DNA of 64,000 bases from Clostridiales bacterium (GCA_017569285.1 CP069419.1:3162001-3226000), one strand, 5' to 3'; positions 1-8,554 are shown, numbered from the stretch's first letter. The notes: generated from the letters alone by a model not told the origin. Numbers and translations are program-made.

Positions 1-2
1 AT

Positions 3-191
3 CGCGGCCCTGGAACCAACTATGCCAAGGCGAAGGTGACCATCAACGGATGGAAGGATGTCGTTGCCTACGGGCATGAGAACGGATATGTGGAGGTTGA
101 GTTCGAACAGGGAAACAAATGGTACCGCCTGTGGGTGCCGGAAAGCCAGACCTCCATTGATTGGGGAAATGACAATTCCGGAAACGGGTAA
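3..191 (+). CDS. C-terminal fragment of an unknown protein (5' end outside window)
   Basis: An open frame runs from the window edge to a TAA at 189-191 and codes for the last 62 residues of a protein. The fragment contains a Trp- and Tyr-rich stretch (WYRLWVPES) like the end of a bacterial SH3-type beta domain, followed by a short polar tail. The gene ends about 25 bases before the next start and is probably in the same transcription unit. The function cannot be told from this fragment. Confidence 0.55.
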   Translation, partial: RGPGTNYAKAKVTINGWKDVVAYGHENGYVEVEFEQGNKWYRLWVPESQTSIDWGNDNSGNG

Positions 192-216
192 AAAACAAAG
201 AAAGGAAACAAACGGA

Positions 217-861
217 ATGAATAGCGCGATTGTGAAAACCCGGGCCGTTCTGGCGGTCATCCTGGCCGCAATACTTTGTATCACAGCTGTCCCTGCTGCG
301 GCAGAGGAAGACATGATCTGTTTTGAAGAGAAAGGGATTTATGTGAAAATACCTGACAGCGTGATGTATGTAACCGGGGAATCCCCGGATACAGCCCCGC
401 TGTTTTCCATACTTGGCAGCAGTGGAATGACGCGACAGCAGTTTCTGCAGTATATGCAGGAAAACCAGATGTATATTTACGGATTAATGCTGACAGACTA
501 CAGAAGCGAATTTTCCCTTGTGATTGATGACCTTGCAAGTCCTGTCAACCTGAATGATTCACCCGATGTGCTCATGAATGTATACCTGACCCAGGCCAAA
601 AAACAGCTGGAAAGCCTCGGCGCCAAAGTGGTTGATTACAGTGTTTATAACGGAGAACTGTACAAGGGCTTCCGGTTCCTTTATACGTTTGAGAATGAAG
701 ATACTGTCCAGCATGTGATCCAGTATTCCATCATTGATGGACTACGAACGGTCAACATCCGTGTTTACGGCTTTGACGGGGAATTTTCCGAAGAAAATGA
801 GAGCATTATCCGGCAGGTATATGACACAATTATGATTACCCGGCCGGAAAGCGATACGTAA
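217..861 (+). CDS. Secreted protein of unknown function, copy 1 of a tandem pair
   Basis: This 214-residue protein starts with a Sec signal peptide (hydrophobic core about residues 10-25, likely cut after Ala29). The start at 217 was chosen because an AAAGGA site lies just upstream and the signal peptide begins there; longer in-frame starts would put 53 non-signal residues in front. The mature part shares KIPDSVMYVT, LTDY and QYSI blocks with the next gene, so the two are paralogs from a tandem duplication. The fold looks like a small alpha/beta domain exported to the cell surface or medium. No family was recognised and no catalytic motif is visible. Confidence 0.8.
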   Translation: MNSAIVKTRAVLAVILAAILCITAVPAAAEEDMICFEEKGIYVKIPDSVMYVTGESPDTAPLFSILGSSGMTRQQFLQYMQENQMYIYGLMLTDYRSEFSLVIDDLASPVNLNDSPDVLMNVYLTQAKKQLESLGAKVVDYSVYNGELYKGFRFLYTFENEDTVQHVIQYSIIDGLRTVNIRVYGFDGEFSEENESIIRQVYDTIMITRPESDT

Positions 862-934
862 TTCAAGGGCAAACCGGAAAACAAATAACCAACCGGATCA
901 AACGGCAAGCAAACAAGAAAGGAATGATCAGTCC

Positions 935-1570
935 ATGAAGAAAATGACCCGAATCATCTCCGCACTGCTCGCACTCCTGCTGGTGGTTTCCATTCCCACC
1001 GCCGGAGCAGAGACATTTACCGCCGAGAAACTGAAAAATTATGAAAAATTTGAAGACGTTGCGATTTACGCGAAAATTCCCGACAGCATTATGTATGTGA
1101 CGATGTATTCCGATAAAGACGCTCCGCTGTACAGCTTACTGTCCCAGGTCGGATTTACATATGATTCATTCCGGGAATTTATGAGCAGCAATAAGATTAT
1201 TGCTTACGGCCTGTTCCTGACTGATTACGAGACTGAATTCCAGATTGCGGCAGACCGGATCAACATGGAGCTGGATCTTGCAAAAGCAACAGAAGCAGAG
1301 CTGCAAGTTTTCCTTGCCATGGCGGAAGACGGTCTGAAGGGCATGAATGCCATGATTGAGGAAAGCGGCATATATAAGGGAGAAAATTATACAGGCTTCT
1401 GGTTCCATTACCAGATTGAGGCAAACGGTTCAATGCAGGGTGTGGTCCAGTATTCCATCCTCCACAGCGACCGTGCAGTCAACATCCGCGGTTACAATCT
1501 GAACGGTGAGTATCCTGAAGAGATTGAAGAGATCATCAAGGGAGTATTTGACAGCGTTATTGTAAACTGA
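935..1570 (+). CDS. Secreted protein of unknown function, copy 2 of a tandem pair
   Basis: This 211-residue protein has a typical signal peptide (likely cleavage after Ala25) and an AAAGGA ribosome site. It aligns along its whole length with the preceding gene: KIPDSIMYVT near the N-terminus, LTDYETEF in the middle, and VVQYSI...AVNIRGY near the C-terminus. It follows copy 1 by 73 bases in the same orientation, so the two are probably co-transcribed. Divergence between copies is high, so the duplication is not recent. Function unknown. Confidence 0.8.
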   Translation: MKKMTRIISALLALLLVVSIPTAGAETFTAEKLKNYEKFEDVAIYAKIPDSIMYVTMYSDKDAPLYSLLSQVGFTYDSFREFMSSNKIIAYGLFLTDYETEFQIAADRINMELDLAKATEAELQVFLAMAEDGLKGMNAMIEESGIYKGENYTGFWFHYQIEANGSMQGVVQYSILHSDRAVNIRGYNLNGEYPEEIEEIIKGVFDSVIVN

Positions 1571-1605
1571 ACCGCGGTATACAGGCCGGAACAAGACTGA
1601 AAAAA

Positions 1606-1639
1606 ACAAACCGCCGGGAGAAGTATCCCGGCGGTTTGT
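1606..1639 (-). terminator. Rho-independent terminator between convergent genes
   Basis: A perfect 14-bp inverted repeat (1606-1619 with 1626-1639) is followed by a run of T on the minus strand. It ends the minus-strand Sir2/DUF523/GNAT operon. It has no T run on the plus strand and is at best a weak stop for the secreted-protein genes. Confidence 0.85.
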
Positions 1640-1653
1640 GACATATCCGGCTG

Positions 1654-2109
1654 TTACGCATCTGCAATTCTTTTAAACAAACGTGCATTCCAGAACTCCA
1701 TATCCAGTTCTTCCAGGTAAAAGTGGAGGATTGCACGCCAGTTTTTGGTGGCGGTGCTCAGCACCATGTAATCCGCAGTGTCCCGGACTGCTTTTTCGGC
1801 AAAGGAAAACAACGCTTTGCCGATCCCCTCCGACCTATGGTGCGGAACCACATACAGTTCCTCCACCTCAAAGCAACGGGTTCCTTCCGGCATGACGGCC
1901 TTCATGTTTTTGGATTCAAAAGGCGCCCCGAACAGGTATCCGATGACTTCTCCGTTTTCTCCTTCCGCCAGGAAGATCCGGTTGCCCTCAATATCATTCC
2001 GCTCATTGGCACGATAGCCGAATGTGCTCATTTCCGCTTCCCATTCCACCGACATGGCAATGAGCGTTTCCAGCACCCGGTCTGTCAGTTCTGTTTCATA
2101 AATCCTCAT
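1654..2109 (-). CDS. GNAT family N-acetyltransferase
   Basis: The 151-residue protein has the GNAT core: a strand VEELYVVPHH followed by the acetyl-CoA pyrophosphate-binding loop RSEGIG (residues 92-97) and the helix after it. GNAT enzymes transfer an acetyl group from acetyl-CoA to an amine of a small molecule or protein; the substrate here cannot be told. Its ATG overlaps the stop of the DUF523 gene (ATGA), so it is the last gene of a Sir2-DUF523-GNAT operon. The presence of a deacetylase in the same operon makes a role in reversible acetylation possible, but that is inference. Confidence 0.88.
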   Translation of the reverse strand: MRIYETELTDRVLETLIAMSVEWEAEMSTFGYRANERNDIEGNRIFLAEGENGEVIGYLFGAPFESKNMKAVMPEGTRCFEVEELYVVPHHRSEGIGKALFSFAEKAVRDTADYMVLSTATKNWRAILHFYLEELDMEFWNARLFKRIADA

Positions 2110-2546
2110 TCTCCAGGCATTCCTTTCTCCGCAAAATCATCAGCATTCACAACCCGGAAACCGGCATCAACCGCCAGGGCGGCGAATATCCCGTTTCCGG
2201 GAATCAGCTTTCCGCTGAAAGTTCCATCGTATATCATTCCCACACCGCAGGAGGGACTCCTCGGCTGCAGCACGATGAGATCCACGTTCTCAAGCCTTGC
2301 AGCATCCAGCGCTGCCGCAGCTCCCCGGCGGAATTCCGCGTCCACAGACAGTCCTTCCCGGTTTGTGACGATCCCGTCCACAATCTCCGCCGGAACCCGC
2401 GGAACCGGCAGTCCGCCCAGCACTTCCGGACAAACAGGGATGACCTCATGGCCGGCCAGCATGGAAAGCAGTTTTTTGCTGCGGTTATTCCCGCCGCTGT
2501 ACTTGCAGTTTTCACCCAGCAGGCAGGCACTGACCATTACTTTCAT
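2106..2546 (-). CDS. DUF523 family protein
   Basis: This 146-residue protein matches DUF523: SACLLG near the N-terminus (Cys8), CPEVLGGLPVPR at 39-50, and the RSPSCG motif at 96-101. The three conserved Cys positions (8, 39, 100) suggest a metal or cluster site, but I know of no confirmed activity for the family. It overlaps the Sir2 gene upstream and the GNAT gene downstream by 4 bases each, showing tight translational coupling. Confidence 0.9.
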   Translation of the reverse strand: MKVMVSACLLGENCKYSGGNNRSKKLLSMLAGHEVIPVCPEVLGGLPVPRVPAEIVDGIVTNREGLSVDAEFRRGAAAALDAARLENVDLIVLQPRSPSCGVGMIYDGTFSGKLIPGNGIFAALAVDAGFRVVNADDFAEKGMPGE

Positions 2547-3292
2547 TTGCAGGACTCCCTATCCATTTTCATGAGGACGGCAAAGACATCCGCCACATCT
2601 TCCCGGATGACCAGCTCAGCCTGTGTATCAGCAGGCATTGGATCCAGGTTGATTACCACCAGATGCTTTCCCCGGAAATCCGAGACAAAGGACGCGGCCG
2701 GTTCCACAGACAGGGAAGTACCGCCAACAATCAGCGTATCCGCATTGGTGATTTCACGGCGGGCGCCAATCACCACATATTTTTCCAGCGGTTCCCCATA
2801 AAGGACTACATTGGGTTTGATCACCCCGCCGCAGTCACAACGGGGAATTCCCTCTGAATGAAAAACAACCTCCATCGGGAAGGAGGCGCCGCATTCCAGG
2901 CAGGTGTTTTCCTTCACAGATCCATGCAGTTCATATACCCGAATATTTCCGGCATCCTTATGCAGCCCGTCAATATTCTGGGTGACGATTCCCCGCAGGA
3001 CATCCCGCTTTTCCAGCTCTGCCAGGTAATGATGCGCGGCATTCGGACGTGCGGACGGGAACAGCATATTCTTCCGGTAGAAATCAAAAAACAGTTCCGG
3101 ATGCAGGTAAAAGAATGTACTGCTCAGCACCGTTTCCGGACTGAATCCTTCGAATGCCTGTGAATACAGTCCGCCTGCGGAGCGGAAATCCGGAATGCCG
3201 CTGGCGGTGGATATACCGGCCCCGCCAAAGAAAACAATCCGCTTCGATCCGGCAATGATTTCGCGCAGGCGCCGGATTTCTTCCTTTCCCAT
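2543..3292 (-). CDS. cobB: Sir2-type NAD-dependent protein deacylase
   Basis: The 249-residue protein has all sirtuin signatures: the NAD loop GAGISTASGIPDFR (24-37), TQNID (105-109), catalytic His124 in the ELHG motif, and a Cys4 zinc site (C132, C135, C153, C155). It removes acetyl or other acyl groups from protein lysines with use of NAD. It is the first gene of the three-gene minus-strand operon. The ribosome site (GAGGAA) is weak. The symbol follows the bacterial sirtuin name and does not fix substrate preference. Confidence 0.93.
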   Translation of the reverse strand: MGKEEIRRLREIIAGSKRIVFFGGAGISTASGIPDFRSAGGLYSQAFEGFSPETVLSSTFFYLHPELFFDFYRKNMLFPSARPNAAHHYLAELEKRDVLRGIVTQNIDGLHKDAGNIRVYELHGSVKENTCLECGASFPMEVVFHSEGIPRCDCGGVIKPNVVLYGEPLEKYVVIGARREITNADTLIVGGTSLSVEPAASFVSDFRGKHLVVINLDPMPADTQAELVIREDVADVFAVLMKMDRESCK

Positions 3293-3335
3293 AAACGTTC
3301 CTCATCCATTCTGCAGATATCCGGAAACTATTATA

Positions 3336-3366
3336 GAAAACCCCGGCAGTTTTTTCAACCGCCGGG
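3336..3366 (-). terminator. Terminator of the SDR gene
   Basis: CCCGGC/GCCGGG arms (3342-3347 and 3361-3366) with a short T run on the minus strand lie 43-73 bases after the SDR stop. The loop is long (13 bases), so the hairpin is moderate in strength. Confidence 0.6.
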
Positions 3367-3408
3367 AAACCGGTTATCCTGAAGCATAATCTACGATTTT
3401 ATTCCGGG

Positions 3409-4161
3409 TTATTTTCTGTAGGGACTATCGAACTCTGACTCTGTCTTTCGCACAGCCTCTTCCAGCGTCATTCCGGTGAAATTCTGCGCACCGAGGTAAC
3501 GCCCGGATTTTTTGTCATCCACAAACACACCGACCACAATACCGGGGATTGCACTTTCCGGGGCGTTCGGAGCCTGCGGACCGCCCAGGTCCGTGCGGCA
3601 CCAGCCCGGATCAGTCAGATTGATCAGCACATCGGTGCCTTCCACTTTTGATCCGAGGTCAATAGTAATCTTGTCCAGCGCCGCTTTGCTGGCGGAATAC
3701 CCGGCTTGGCACACATCCAGTGCGATACCGCTGGTGGTATTCAGGATCCGTCCGGTACCCCGGGCGATCATCTTTGGCAGGAAGTGATAGCAGATCATGG
3801 CAGGGGAGATCGTGTTTACCCGGAAGCTGATTTCATAGACGCTGACCGGTGTGGTACAGTAATCCGTACGATAGGCAACCTGGAGGCCGGCGTTGTTGAG
3901 CACGATATCCACATCGATCCCCATGGCATCAATTTCCGCGAGCATCCTTTCCACCGAACACAGGTCGTTGAGGTCCGCTGCCACCGCCGCGGCTTCAACT
4001 CCCAGCGCCCGAACCTCCGAAAGCACCTTTTCCGTATGCGCCAGGTCCCGGCTGTGCAGGATCAGGTTGCATCCATGCGAAGCCATAAACTGAGCGGCCA
4101 GGTATCCGATGCCCCGGGCTGCCCCGGTAATCAGGGCCCATTTTCCCTTAACCTGATACAT
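3409..4161 (-). CDS. Short-chain dehydrogenase/reductase (SDR)
   Basis: This 250-residue classical SDR has the nucleotide-binding TGAARGIG (12-19), NNAG (89-92), catalytic Ser144 and the YSASK motif (Tyr155, Lys159). Such enzymes oxidise or reduce hydroxyl/keto groups using NAD(P)H; the substrate cannot be inferred. A good ribosome site (CAGGAGG) precedes the ATG. The gene stands alone, with its own terminator, divergent from tag. The C-terminal part mentions no membrane segment, so it is cytoplasmic. Confidence 0.9.
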   Translation of the reverse strand: MYQVKGKWALITGAARGIGYLAAQFMASHGCNLILHSRDLAHTEKVLSEVRALGVEAAAVAADLNDLCSVERMLAEIDAMGIDVDIVLNNAGLQVAYRTDYCTTPVSVYEISFRVNTISPAMICYHFLPKMIARGTGRILNTTSGIALDVCQAGYSASKAALDKITIDLGSKVEGTDVLINLTDPGWCRTDLGGPQAPNAPESAIPGIVVGVFVDDKKSGRYLGAQNFTGMTLEEAVRKTESEFDSPYRK

Positions 4162-4304
4162 TTTGTTTCCTCCTGATCATGACCGGGGAACCCCGGCGTG
4201 TTCATGTTCTGACGTCATGGTAATCCTTCAAGCTCACTCGAAGTCAAGAGGCTTTTTCGCTCCCGGAGATTTTCCTTCCCTGGTGCAGAAGCAATGGAGT
4301 TTCC

Positions 4305-4333
4305 GTGACAACAGGGTCTGGCTATGATAAAAT
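4305..4333 (+). promoter_or_regulatory. Probable sigma-A promoter of tag
   Basis: GTGACA (4305-4310) and TAAAAT (4328-4333) are separated by 17 bases and sit 32 bases upstream of the tag start. Five of six bases match the consensus in each box. Confidence 0.6.
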
Positions 4334-4334
4334 C

Positions 4335-4349
4335 AGATAATGATTATCA
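4335..4349 (+). promoter_or_regulatory. Fur-box-like operator at the tag promoter
   Basis: AGATAATGATTATCA has the 7-1-7 layout of the Gram-positive Fur box (TGATAATnATTATCA) and differs at one position. It fits Fur better than PerR (TTATAATnATTATAA) or Zur (TCGTAATnATTACGA). It begins one base after the -10 box, where a bound repressor would block transcription. No Fur-family gene is in the window. Confidence 0.6.
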
Positions 4350-4364
4350 CACGGAGGAAGACAT

Positions 4365-4970
4365 ATGAGTTCCTGTGAATGGGGATTTGCATTTGAAGCC
4401 ATGAAGAAATATCACGATACGGAATGGGGCATCCCTGTCCATGATGACCGCGTGATGTTTGAGCACCTGATGATGGAAGCCATGCAGTGCGGCCTCAGCT
4501 GGTCCCTGATGATCAAAAAGCGGGAAATCTTCCGTCAGTGCTTTGCCGGCTTTGATTATGACAAAATCGCGGAATTCACGGAAACAGATATCGACCGCAT
4601 CATGAACACCGGGGGAATGATCCGGTCCCGGCGGAAAATAGAGGCAGTGATCAACAATGCCCGGTGTTTCCGGAAGATGCGGGAGGAATTCGGTTCCTTC
4701 TGCAAATGGATCTGGTCATATTCCGGAAACAAAACCATTCTGTACACCGGACATGGGGATGGAAAGATTCCGGTCAGCAACGGCCTTTCCGACACAATCG
4801 CAAAGGAACTGAAAAAACGCGGTTTCAAATATCTCGGCACGGTGACGGTTTATTCCCATCTCCAGGCCTGCGGAATCATCAACGACCACGGGAGCGACTG
4901 TCCTTGCTATGCCCGAATCAATGCCGCAAATCCCACGGTTTGCAAGCGCCCGGACAACGAAAAACCCTAA
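4365..4970 (+). CDS. tag: DNA-3-methyladenine glycosylase I
   Basis: The 201-residue protein is a full-length Tag enzyme, which removes 3-methyladenine from alkylated DNA as the first step of base excision repair. The zinc ligands known from the E. coli enzyme are at the same positions (Cys4, His17, His175, Cys179), and Glu38 of the active-site pocket is kept within MEAMQCGLSW. It has a GGAGG site and a Fur-box-like operator just upstream, an unusual arrangement for this gene. An unknown gene and an aldehyde dehydrogenase follow in the same direction with gaps of 88 and 66 bases. Confidence 0.95.
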   Translation: MSSCEWGFAFEAMKKYHDTEWGIPVHDDRVMFEHLMMEAMQCGLSWSLMIKKREIFRQCFAGFDYDKIAEFTETDIDRIMNTGGMIRSRRKIEAVINNARCFRKMREEFGSFCKWIWSYSGNKTILYTGHGDGKIPVSNGLSDTIAKELKKRGFKYLGTVTVYSHLQACGIINDHGSDCPCYARINAANPTVCKRPDNEKP

Positions 4971-5058
4971 CAGCAGACCGACCAAAGCATGTTGGGTTTT
5001 ACACAGAAGGCTTTGCTTTGATCGAATTCTGCAAAGATACAGACGGAGGAGACACGAA

Positions 5059-5661
5059 ATGTATATTCTCAGTGAAAAGCTGCAGGAGCGGATTCGGGAA
5101 ATATCCCGGGAAGCTGCCCGGCAATCCGGCGGCGCTATCGACTTTGAGGAATACGTGGCGGTTCCGCATTACGGGCAGATCGTCCTGCGGTATATGCTGA
5201 ACCTCGAATCATTTACCCTGGAAGACCTGGACCGGTATGAAAACCTGCTGAATGAAACTTCCGGCGGGGATTTCCTGTGCGACTTTATGGGAAGTGTGTA
5301 CCAAAAAGCAGGCATTGATTATTCCGGGATCTGGAAGCGCCTGGCTGAAATGAATGACCGCTTTGCCAACGAAGAGATCATTCCCTCCATTCATGCGGAC
5401 GGAATCCGGGAAGATGCTGTATTCCTGCTGAAGACAGCCGGCCTGAACCCAGAGTCCCCGGTATGGGAAATCCAGTCGGAAGGAGACGAATTTACCCTGA
5501 TCCTGCTGGGTAAAGAAAACCGGCAGATCCGTTCTGTTACCGAACCCGTTCGTTTAACGGTGGAAGAAACGGACAGCCGGGTTTGCTCCGGACTGATGAA
5601 AGGTACATTCCACTGCCGTCGGAACCATATTTCCCTGGCCAGGATCCTGGGCGCGGTATAA
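5059..5661 (+). CDS. Protein of unknown function
   Basis: This 200-residue soluble protein is not recognised. The start at 5059 is supported by a CGGAGGAG site 8-9 bases upstream. The N-terminal half is helical and rich in charged residues (residues 1-110); the C-terminal half alternates short hydrophobic strands with polar loops (WEIQSEGDEFTLILLG) and looks like a small beta domain. There is no signal peptide or membrane segment. Its position between tag and an aldehyde dehydrogenase suggests co-expression with them. Confidence 0.75.
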   Translation: MYILSEKLQERIREISREAARQSGGAIDFEEYVAVPHYGQIVLRYMLNLESFTLEDLDRYENLLNETSGGDFLCDFMGSVYQKAGIDYSGIWKRLAEMNDRFANEEIIPSIHADGIREDAVFLLKTAGLNPESPVWEIQSEGDEFTLILLGKENRQIRSVTEPVRLTVEETDSRVCSGLMKGTFHCRRNHISLARILGAV

Positions 5662-5727
5662 CGGGAAATAAGAATTAGCAAGAATCTGCGAATCCAGCTG
5701 TGCTTTATGGGATGCGAGGTGAAGAAG

Positions 5728-7143
5728 ATGGAATGGACCCGGGAACGTATCCATGGAACGGTTGAGCAGCAGCGGGAGTATTTCCGATCCGGCAAAACCC
5801 TGCCGGTTTCCCAGCGGATTGAGATGTTGAAAAAACTGCGGAATGCTGTGGAAGAGCACAGGACGGAACTGGAAGATGCCCTGCGGGAGGATCTCGGCCG
5901 GCACAGTACGGAAGCCTTTTTCTGTGATATCGGTTCCACGATCATGGAAATCAACGAGATCATCCGCGGACTGAAAAAATGGGCAAAACCCGAAAGGCAT
6001 TTCAGCGGTTTGCACTGCTTTCCGAGCCTGGTTACACGGGTATACAAGATGCCTTACGGCGTGACGCTGATCATCAGCCCGTTCAATTTCCCGATCCTGC
6101 TTTCGCTGGGTGTCCTGGCAGCCAGTATTTCCGGCGGAAATACCGCTGTGCTCAAGGTTTCCTCCAAATCGAAGGCATGCTCCGGGGCACTTCAGAGGCT
6201 GATCGCCGATACCTTCCCGGAAGAATATGTGACGGTTGTCGACGGCGGACATGAAATTGCAGACCTGTGCCTGGAAGAACGATTTGACAAAATCTTCTAC
6301 ACAGGATCTCCCCGGGTTGCTGTCCATGTGCTGGAGATGGCGGCAAAGCACCTGACCCCGGTGGCGCTGGAACTGGGCGGGGAGACCGGCAACTGGTGCG
6401 TGATCCGGAAGGATGCGGACCTGAAGGACGCCGCCCGGAAAATCGCCTTTTTCAAAATGCTGAACAGCGGTCAGATCTGCATCAATATCAACCAGGTGGC
6501 TGTGGCGGAAGAGGTGGCAGATGCGTTTATCCGTGAGCTGAAAGCCGCTTTTGCCGGACAGATTGGAGAAGATGCAGTAAAGAATCCGGAATACCCAAAG
6601 CTGATTTCAGAAAAAGCTTATAAAACATGCGCCATAGAGGCGGAACAGTACCAGGACCGGATTGTGTTTGGCGGATACGGAAACCTTGAAACCAGGAGGT
6701 ATGCCCCGACAATTATCTATCCTGTGCGGGCCGATGAGCCCATTGTCCGGCATGAGCTTTTCAATCCGCTTCTTCCGGTTGTGCCATTCCCGGACGCGGA
6801 GGCGGATGAACTGATGAAACTGATTGCAGAGCGGGAACACGGGCTGGCCTTATACCTGTTCACCCGGGACAAAAAATGGGCACAGCGCGTCATGTCCTCC
6901 CAGCAGTATGGCGGTGGCTGCATCAACGAAGTATGCCTCCATATGATGGTTCGCGGGGTTCCGTTCAACGGGACCGGCCACTCCGGTATGGGAGCTTATC
7001 ACGGGAAATGGGGTTTCCGGGAATTTACCCACCCATCGACTGCGCTGACCGGTTCCACCCGCCTCAATCTTCCACTGCGGGAACACCCTTATACGAAGCA
7101 TGGAAGCATAAAGCGCCGCATGCTGCAAGCATTTGAGAAATGA
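5728..7143 (+). CDS. NAD(P)-dependent aldehyde dehydrogenase
   Basis: The 471-residue protein belongs to the aldehyde dehydrogenase superfamily, closest in layout to the short class 3-like enzymes (about 455-480 residues). Active-site residues are visible: Asn120 in SPFNFP, Glu215 in ELGG and nucleophile Cys251 in SGQIC; YTGS lies in the cofactor site. The sequence after ELGG reads ETGN instead of the usual K/xP. The C-terminus has PFNGTGHSGMGAYHGKWGFREF, typical of class 3 enzymes. The start at 5728 has GAGGTGAA upstream; an ATG at 5707 would add seven residues. Confidence 0.92.
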   Translation: MEWTRERIHGTVEQQREYFRSGKTLPVSQRIEMLKKLRNAVEEHRTELEDALREDLGRHSTEAFFCDIGSTIMEINEIIRGLKKWAKPERHFSGLHCFPSLVTRVYKMPYGVTLIISPFNFPILLSLGVLAASISGGNTAVLKVSSKSKACSGALQRLIADTFPEEYVTVVDGGHEIADLCLEERFDKIFYTGSPRVAVHVLEMAAKHLTPVALELGGETGNWCVIRKDADLKDAARKIAFFKMLNSGQICININQVAVAEEVADAFIRELKAAFAGQIGEDAVKNPEYPKLISEKAYKTCAIEAEQYQDRIVFGGYGNLETRRYAPTIIYPVRADEPIVRHELFNPLLPVVPFPDAEADELMKLIAEREHGLALYLFTRDKKWAQRVMSSQQYGGGCINEVCLHMMVRGVPFNGTGHSGMGAYHGKWGFREFTHPSTALTGSTRLNLPLREHPYTKHGSIKRRMLQAFEK

Positions 7144-7176
7144 AAAATGCAGGGCACCCCGGGGAGGTGCCCTGCA
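7143..7176 (-). terminator. Terminator of the minus-strand membrane-anchored protein gene
   Basis: An 11-bp perfect stem (7148-7158 with 7166-7176) is followed by TTTTT on the minus strand. The T run overlaps the stop codon region of the convergent aldehyde dehydrogenase gene. Confidence 0.85.
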
Positions 7177-7187
7177 CAGAATTACCG

Positions 7188-8297
7188 TTACAGCTTACCG
7201 GAAGAAGACTGAATGATCTGCGGCTGATATTCATCGGCCGGCGTTTCGGCAGCATCTTCCCGGGCATTCATTTCCAGGTCCCGGACCGTATCTTCCAGTT
7301 TTTCACCCGGGTTTCCGGAAGATGCCTTTCTCCGGTTCCACCAGCGGCGGAACGCATAGTAAATGGACATGCCGATCGCGACACCGGCGATGATTCCCAT
7401 CGTATACGGTACGTAATTGGGTTTCGCTTCCTGAACCACAATGACGGGTTCGGGTTCTGCCACTGTTTCCACCGTCTCGACTGTATCGACAGCCTGGACC
7501 CGATCGGATACCAGCGGGGCCGTCATCAGGTCTTCTTCTGTAAAACCAAGGTCGGTGATGGGATGACCGCTGAAAAGACCGGTGGCGGGGTCATAATTGT
7601 AAATCCTGTTATTATCGCTGTAATGGACAATGTAGGCATGGGAAATATATCCTTTTTGGTTGTGATCAATGATCAGATCCGCATTGAGGTTCTCATTGAA
7701 GATCCGGACCAGTACTGACTGCACATCAAACTGTCCGTTGATATAGTTTACGGTTTTCGAAACGCCGCCGTCACCCATGGCGTTATATGCCTGGGCATGA
7801 GTCTGCTCCGTGAAGGAAACATACTGGTTTTCCTTTGTGGAGTAAACCAGAGTCCAGTCTGCTTCCTCACTGAAATTGGATGTGTTGACGTATATGAATT
7901 CCCCCTGGGTCAAACTTCCGTCCGCAATGCCTTTTCCCACGTCTTCCAGGGAAGGATCTTCGATTATATCGGGGTAATAGGCGCCCACCGTTGTCGTACC
8001 TTTTCTGGCGCTGTAATCCAGTGCAACGGCATCGTCATTTCCACGCCGGTATTCAACGTGCATTTCGGTGGCGCCGGTTTCATCAAACGGATAGTTGGTT
8101 ACGATGCGCGGAACACCCATATCCAGGTCCACCCGGACATCAAAATCCCGGGCCTGGGGAATGCCGTCCACACTGGAGAAATCACCATCTGCCAGGGCAG
8201 CGCATACCGGCATCAGGCAAAGCATTCCTGCGGCGGTTAACAGGATCAAGGATAAACGAAGAACACCCGTACCCAGGAAACGCACACCCTTTTTCAT
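7188..8297 (-). CDS. Membrane-anchored extracellular protein of unknown function
   Basis: This 369-residue protein begins with a signal sequence (MKKGVRF then a long hydrophobic stretch ending CAALADG) and has one transmembrane segment near residue 290 (YTMGIIAGVAIGMSIYYAF) followed by a basic stop-transfer RRWWNRRK and a cytoplasmic tail of about 60 residues. The large outer domain (about residues 35-280) contains YVNTSNFSEEADWTLVYSTKEN and is not recognised; it weakly recalls TPM-type domains. Two adjacent ATGs are available; 8297 has the better spacing (7 bases) from GGAGG. Confidence 0.8.
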   Translation of the reverse strand: MKKGVRFLGTGVLRLSLILLTAAGMLCLMPVCAALADGDFSSVDGIPQARDFDVRVDLDMGVPRIVTNYPFDETGATEMHVEYRRGNDDAVALDYSARKGTTTVGAYYPDIIEDPSLEDVGKGIADGSLTQGEFIYVNTSNFSEEADWTLVYSTKENQYVSFTEQTHAQAYNAMGDGGVSKTVNYINGQFDVQSVLVRIFNENLNADLIIDHNQKGYISHAYIVHYSDNNRIYNYDPATGLFSGHPITDLGFTEEDLMTAPLVSDRVQAVDTVETVETVAEPEPVIVVQEAKPNYVPYTMGIIAGVAIGMSIYYAFRRWWNRRKASSGNPGEKLEDTVRDLEMNAREDAAETPADEYQPQIIQSSSGKL

Positions 8298-8554
8298 CAT
8301 CTTTCCTCCAATTCCGGATGAAAATATGTTCATTCCATCCAAAGCGATCATACCTTATACTTCACAAGGAATAAAGCACAACAGGTGCAAGATAGCCATG
8401 GATATTTTTCATGAACATACAAAGTCCGTGCCGGACGTATTATAACATATAACAGTATAAATAGAATACATTTTTATATGATCCTGCAGAAACAGGGAAG
8501 AAAAAGGAAACTGCTGCCGTTATATTGGCAGAACATCAAAAGGAGGTAAAAAAG

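Noticed and set aside
8421-8433. Small inverted repeat GTCCGTGCCGGAC before the gene at 8555
   Set aside because: Only 5-bp arms; no adjacent promoter boxes at standard spacing to call it an operator.
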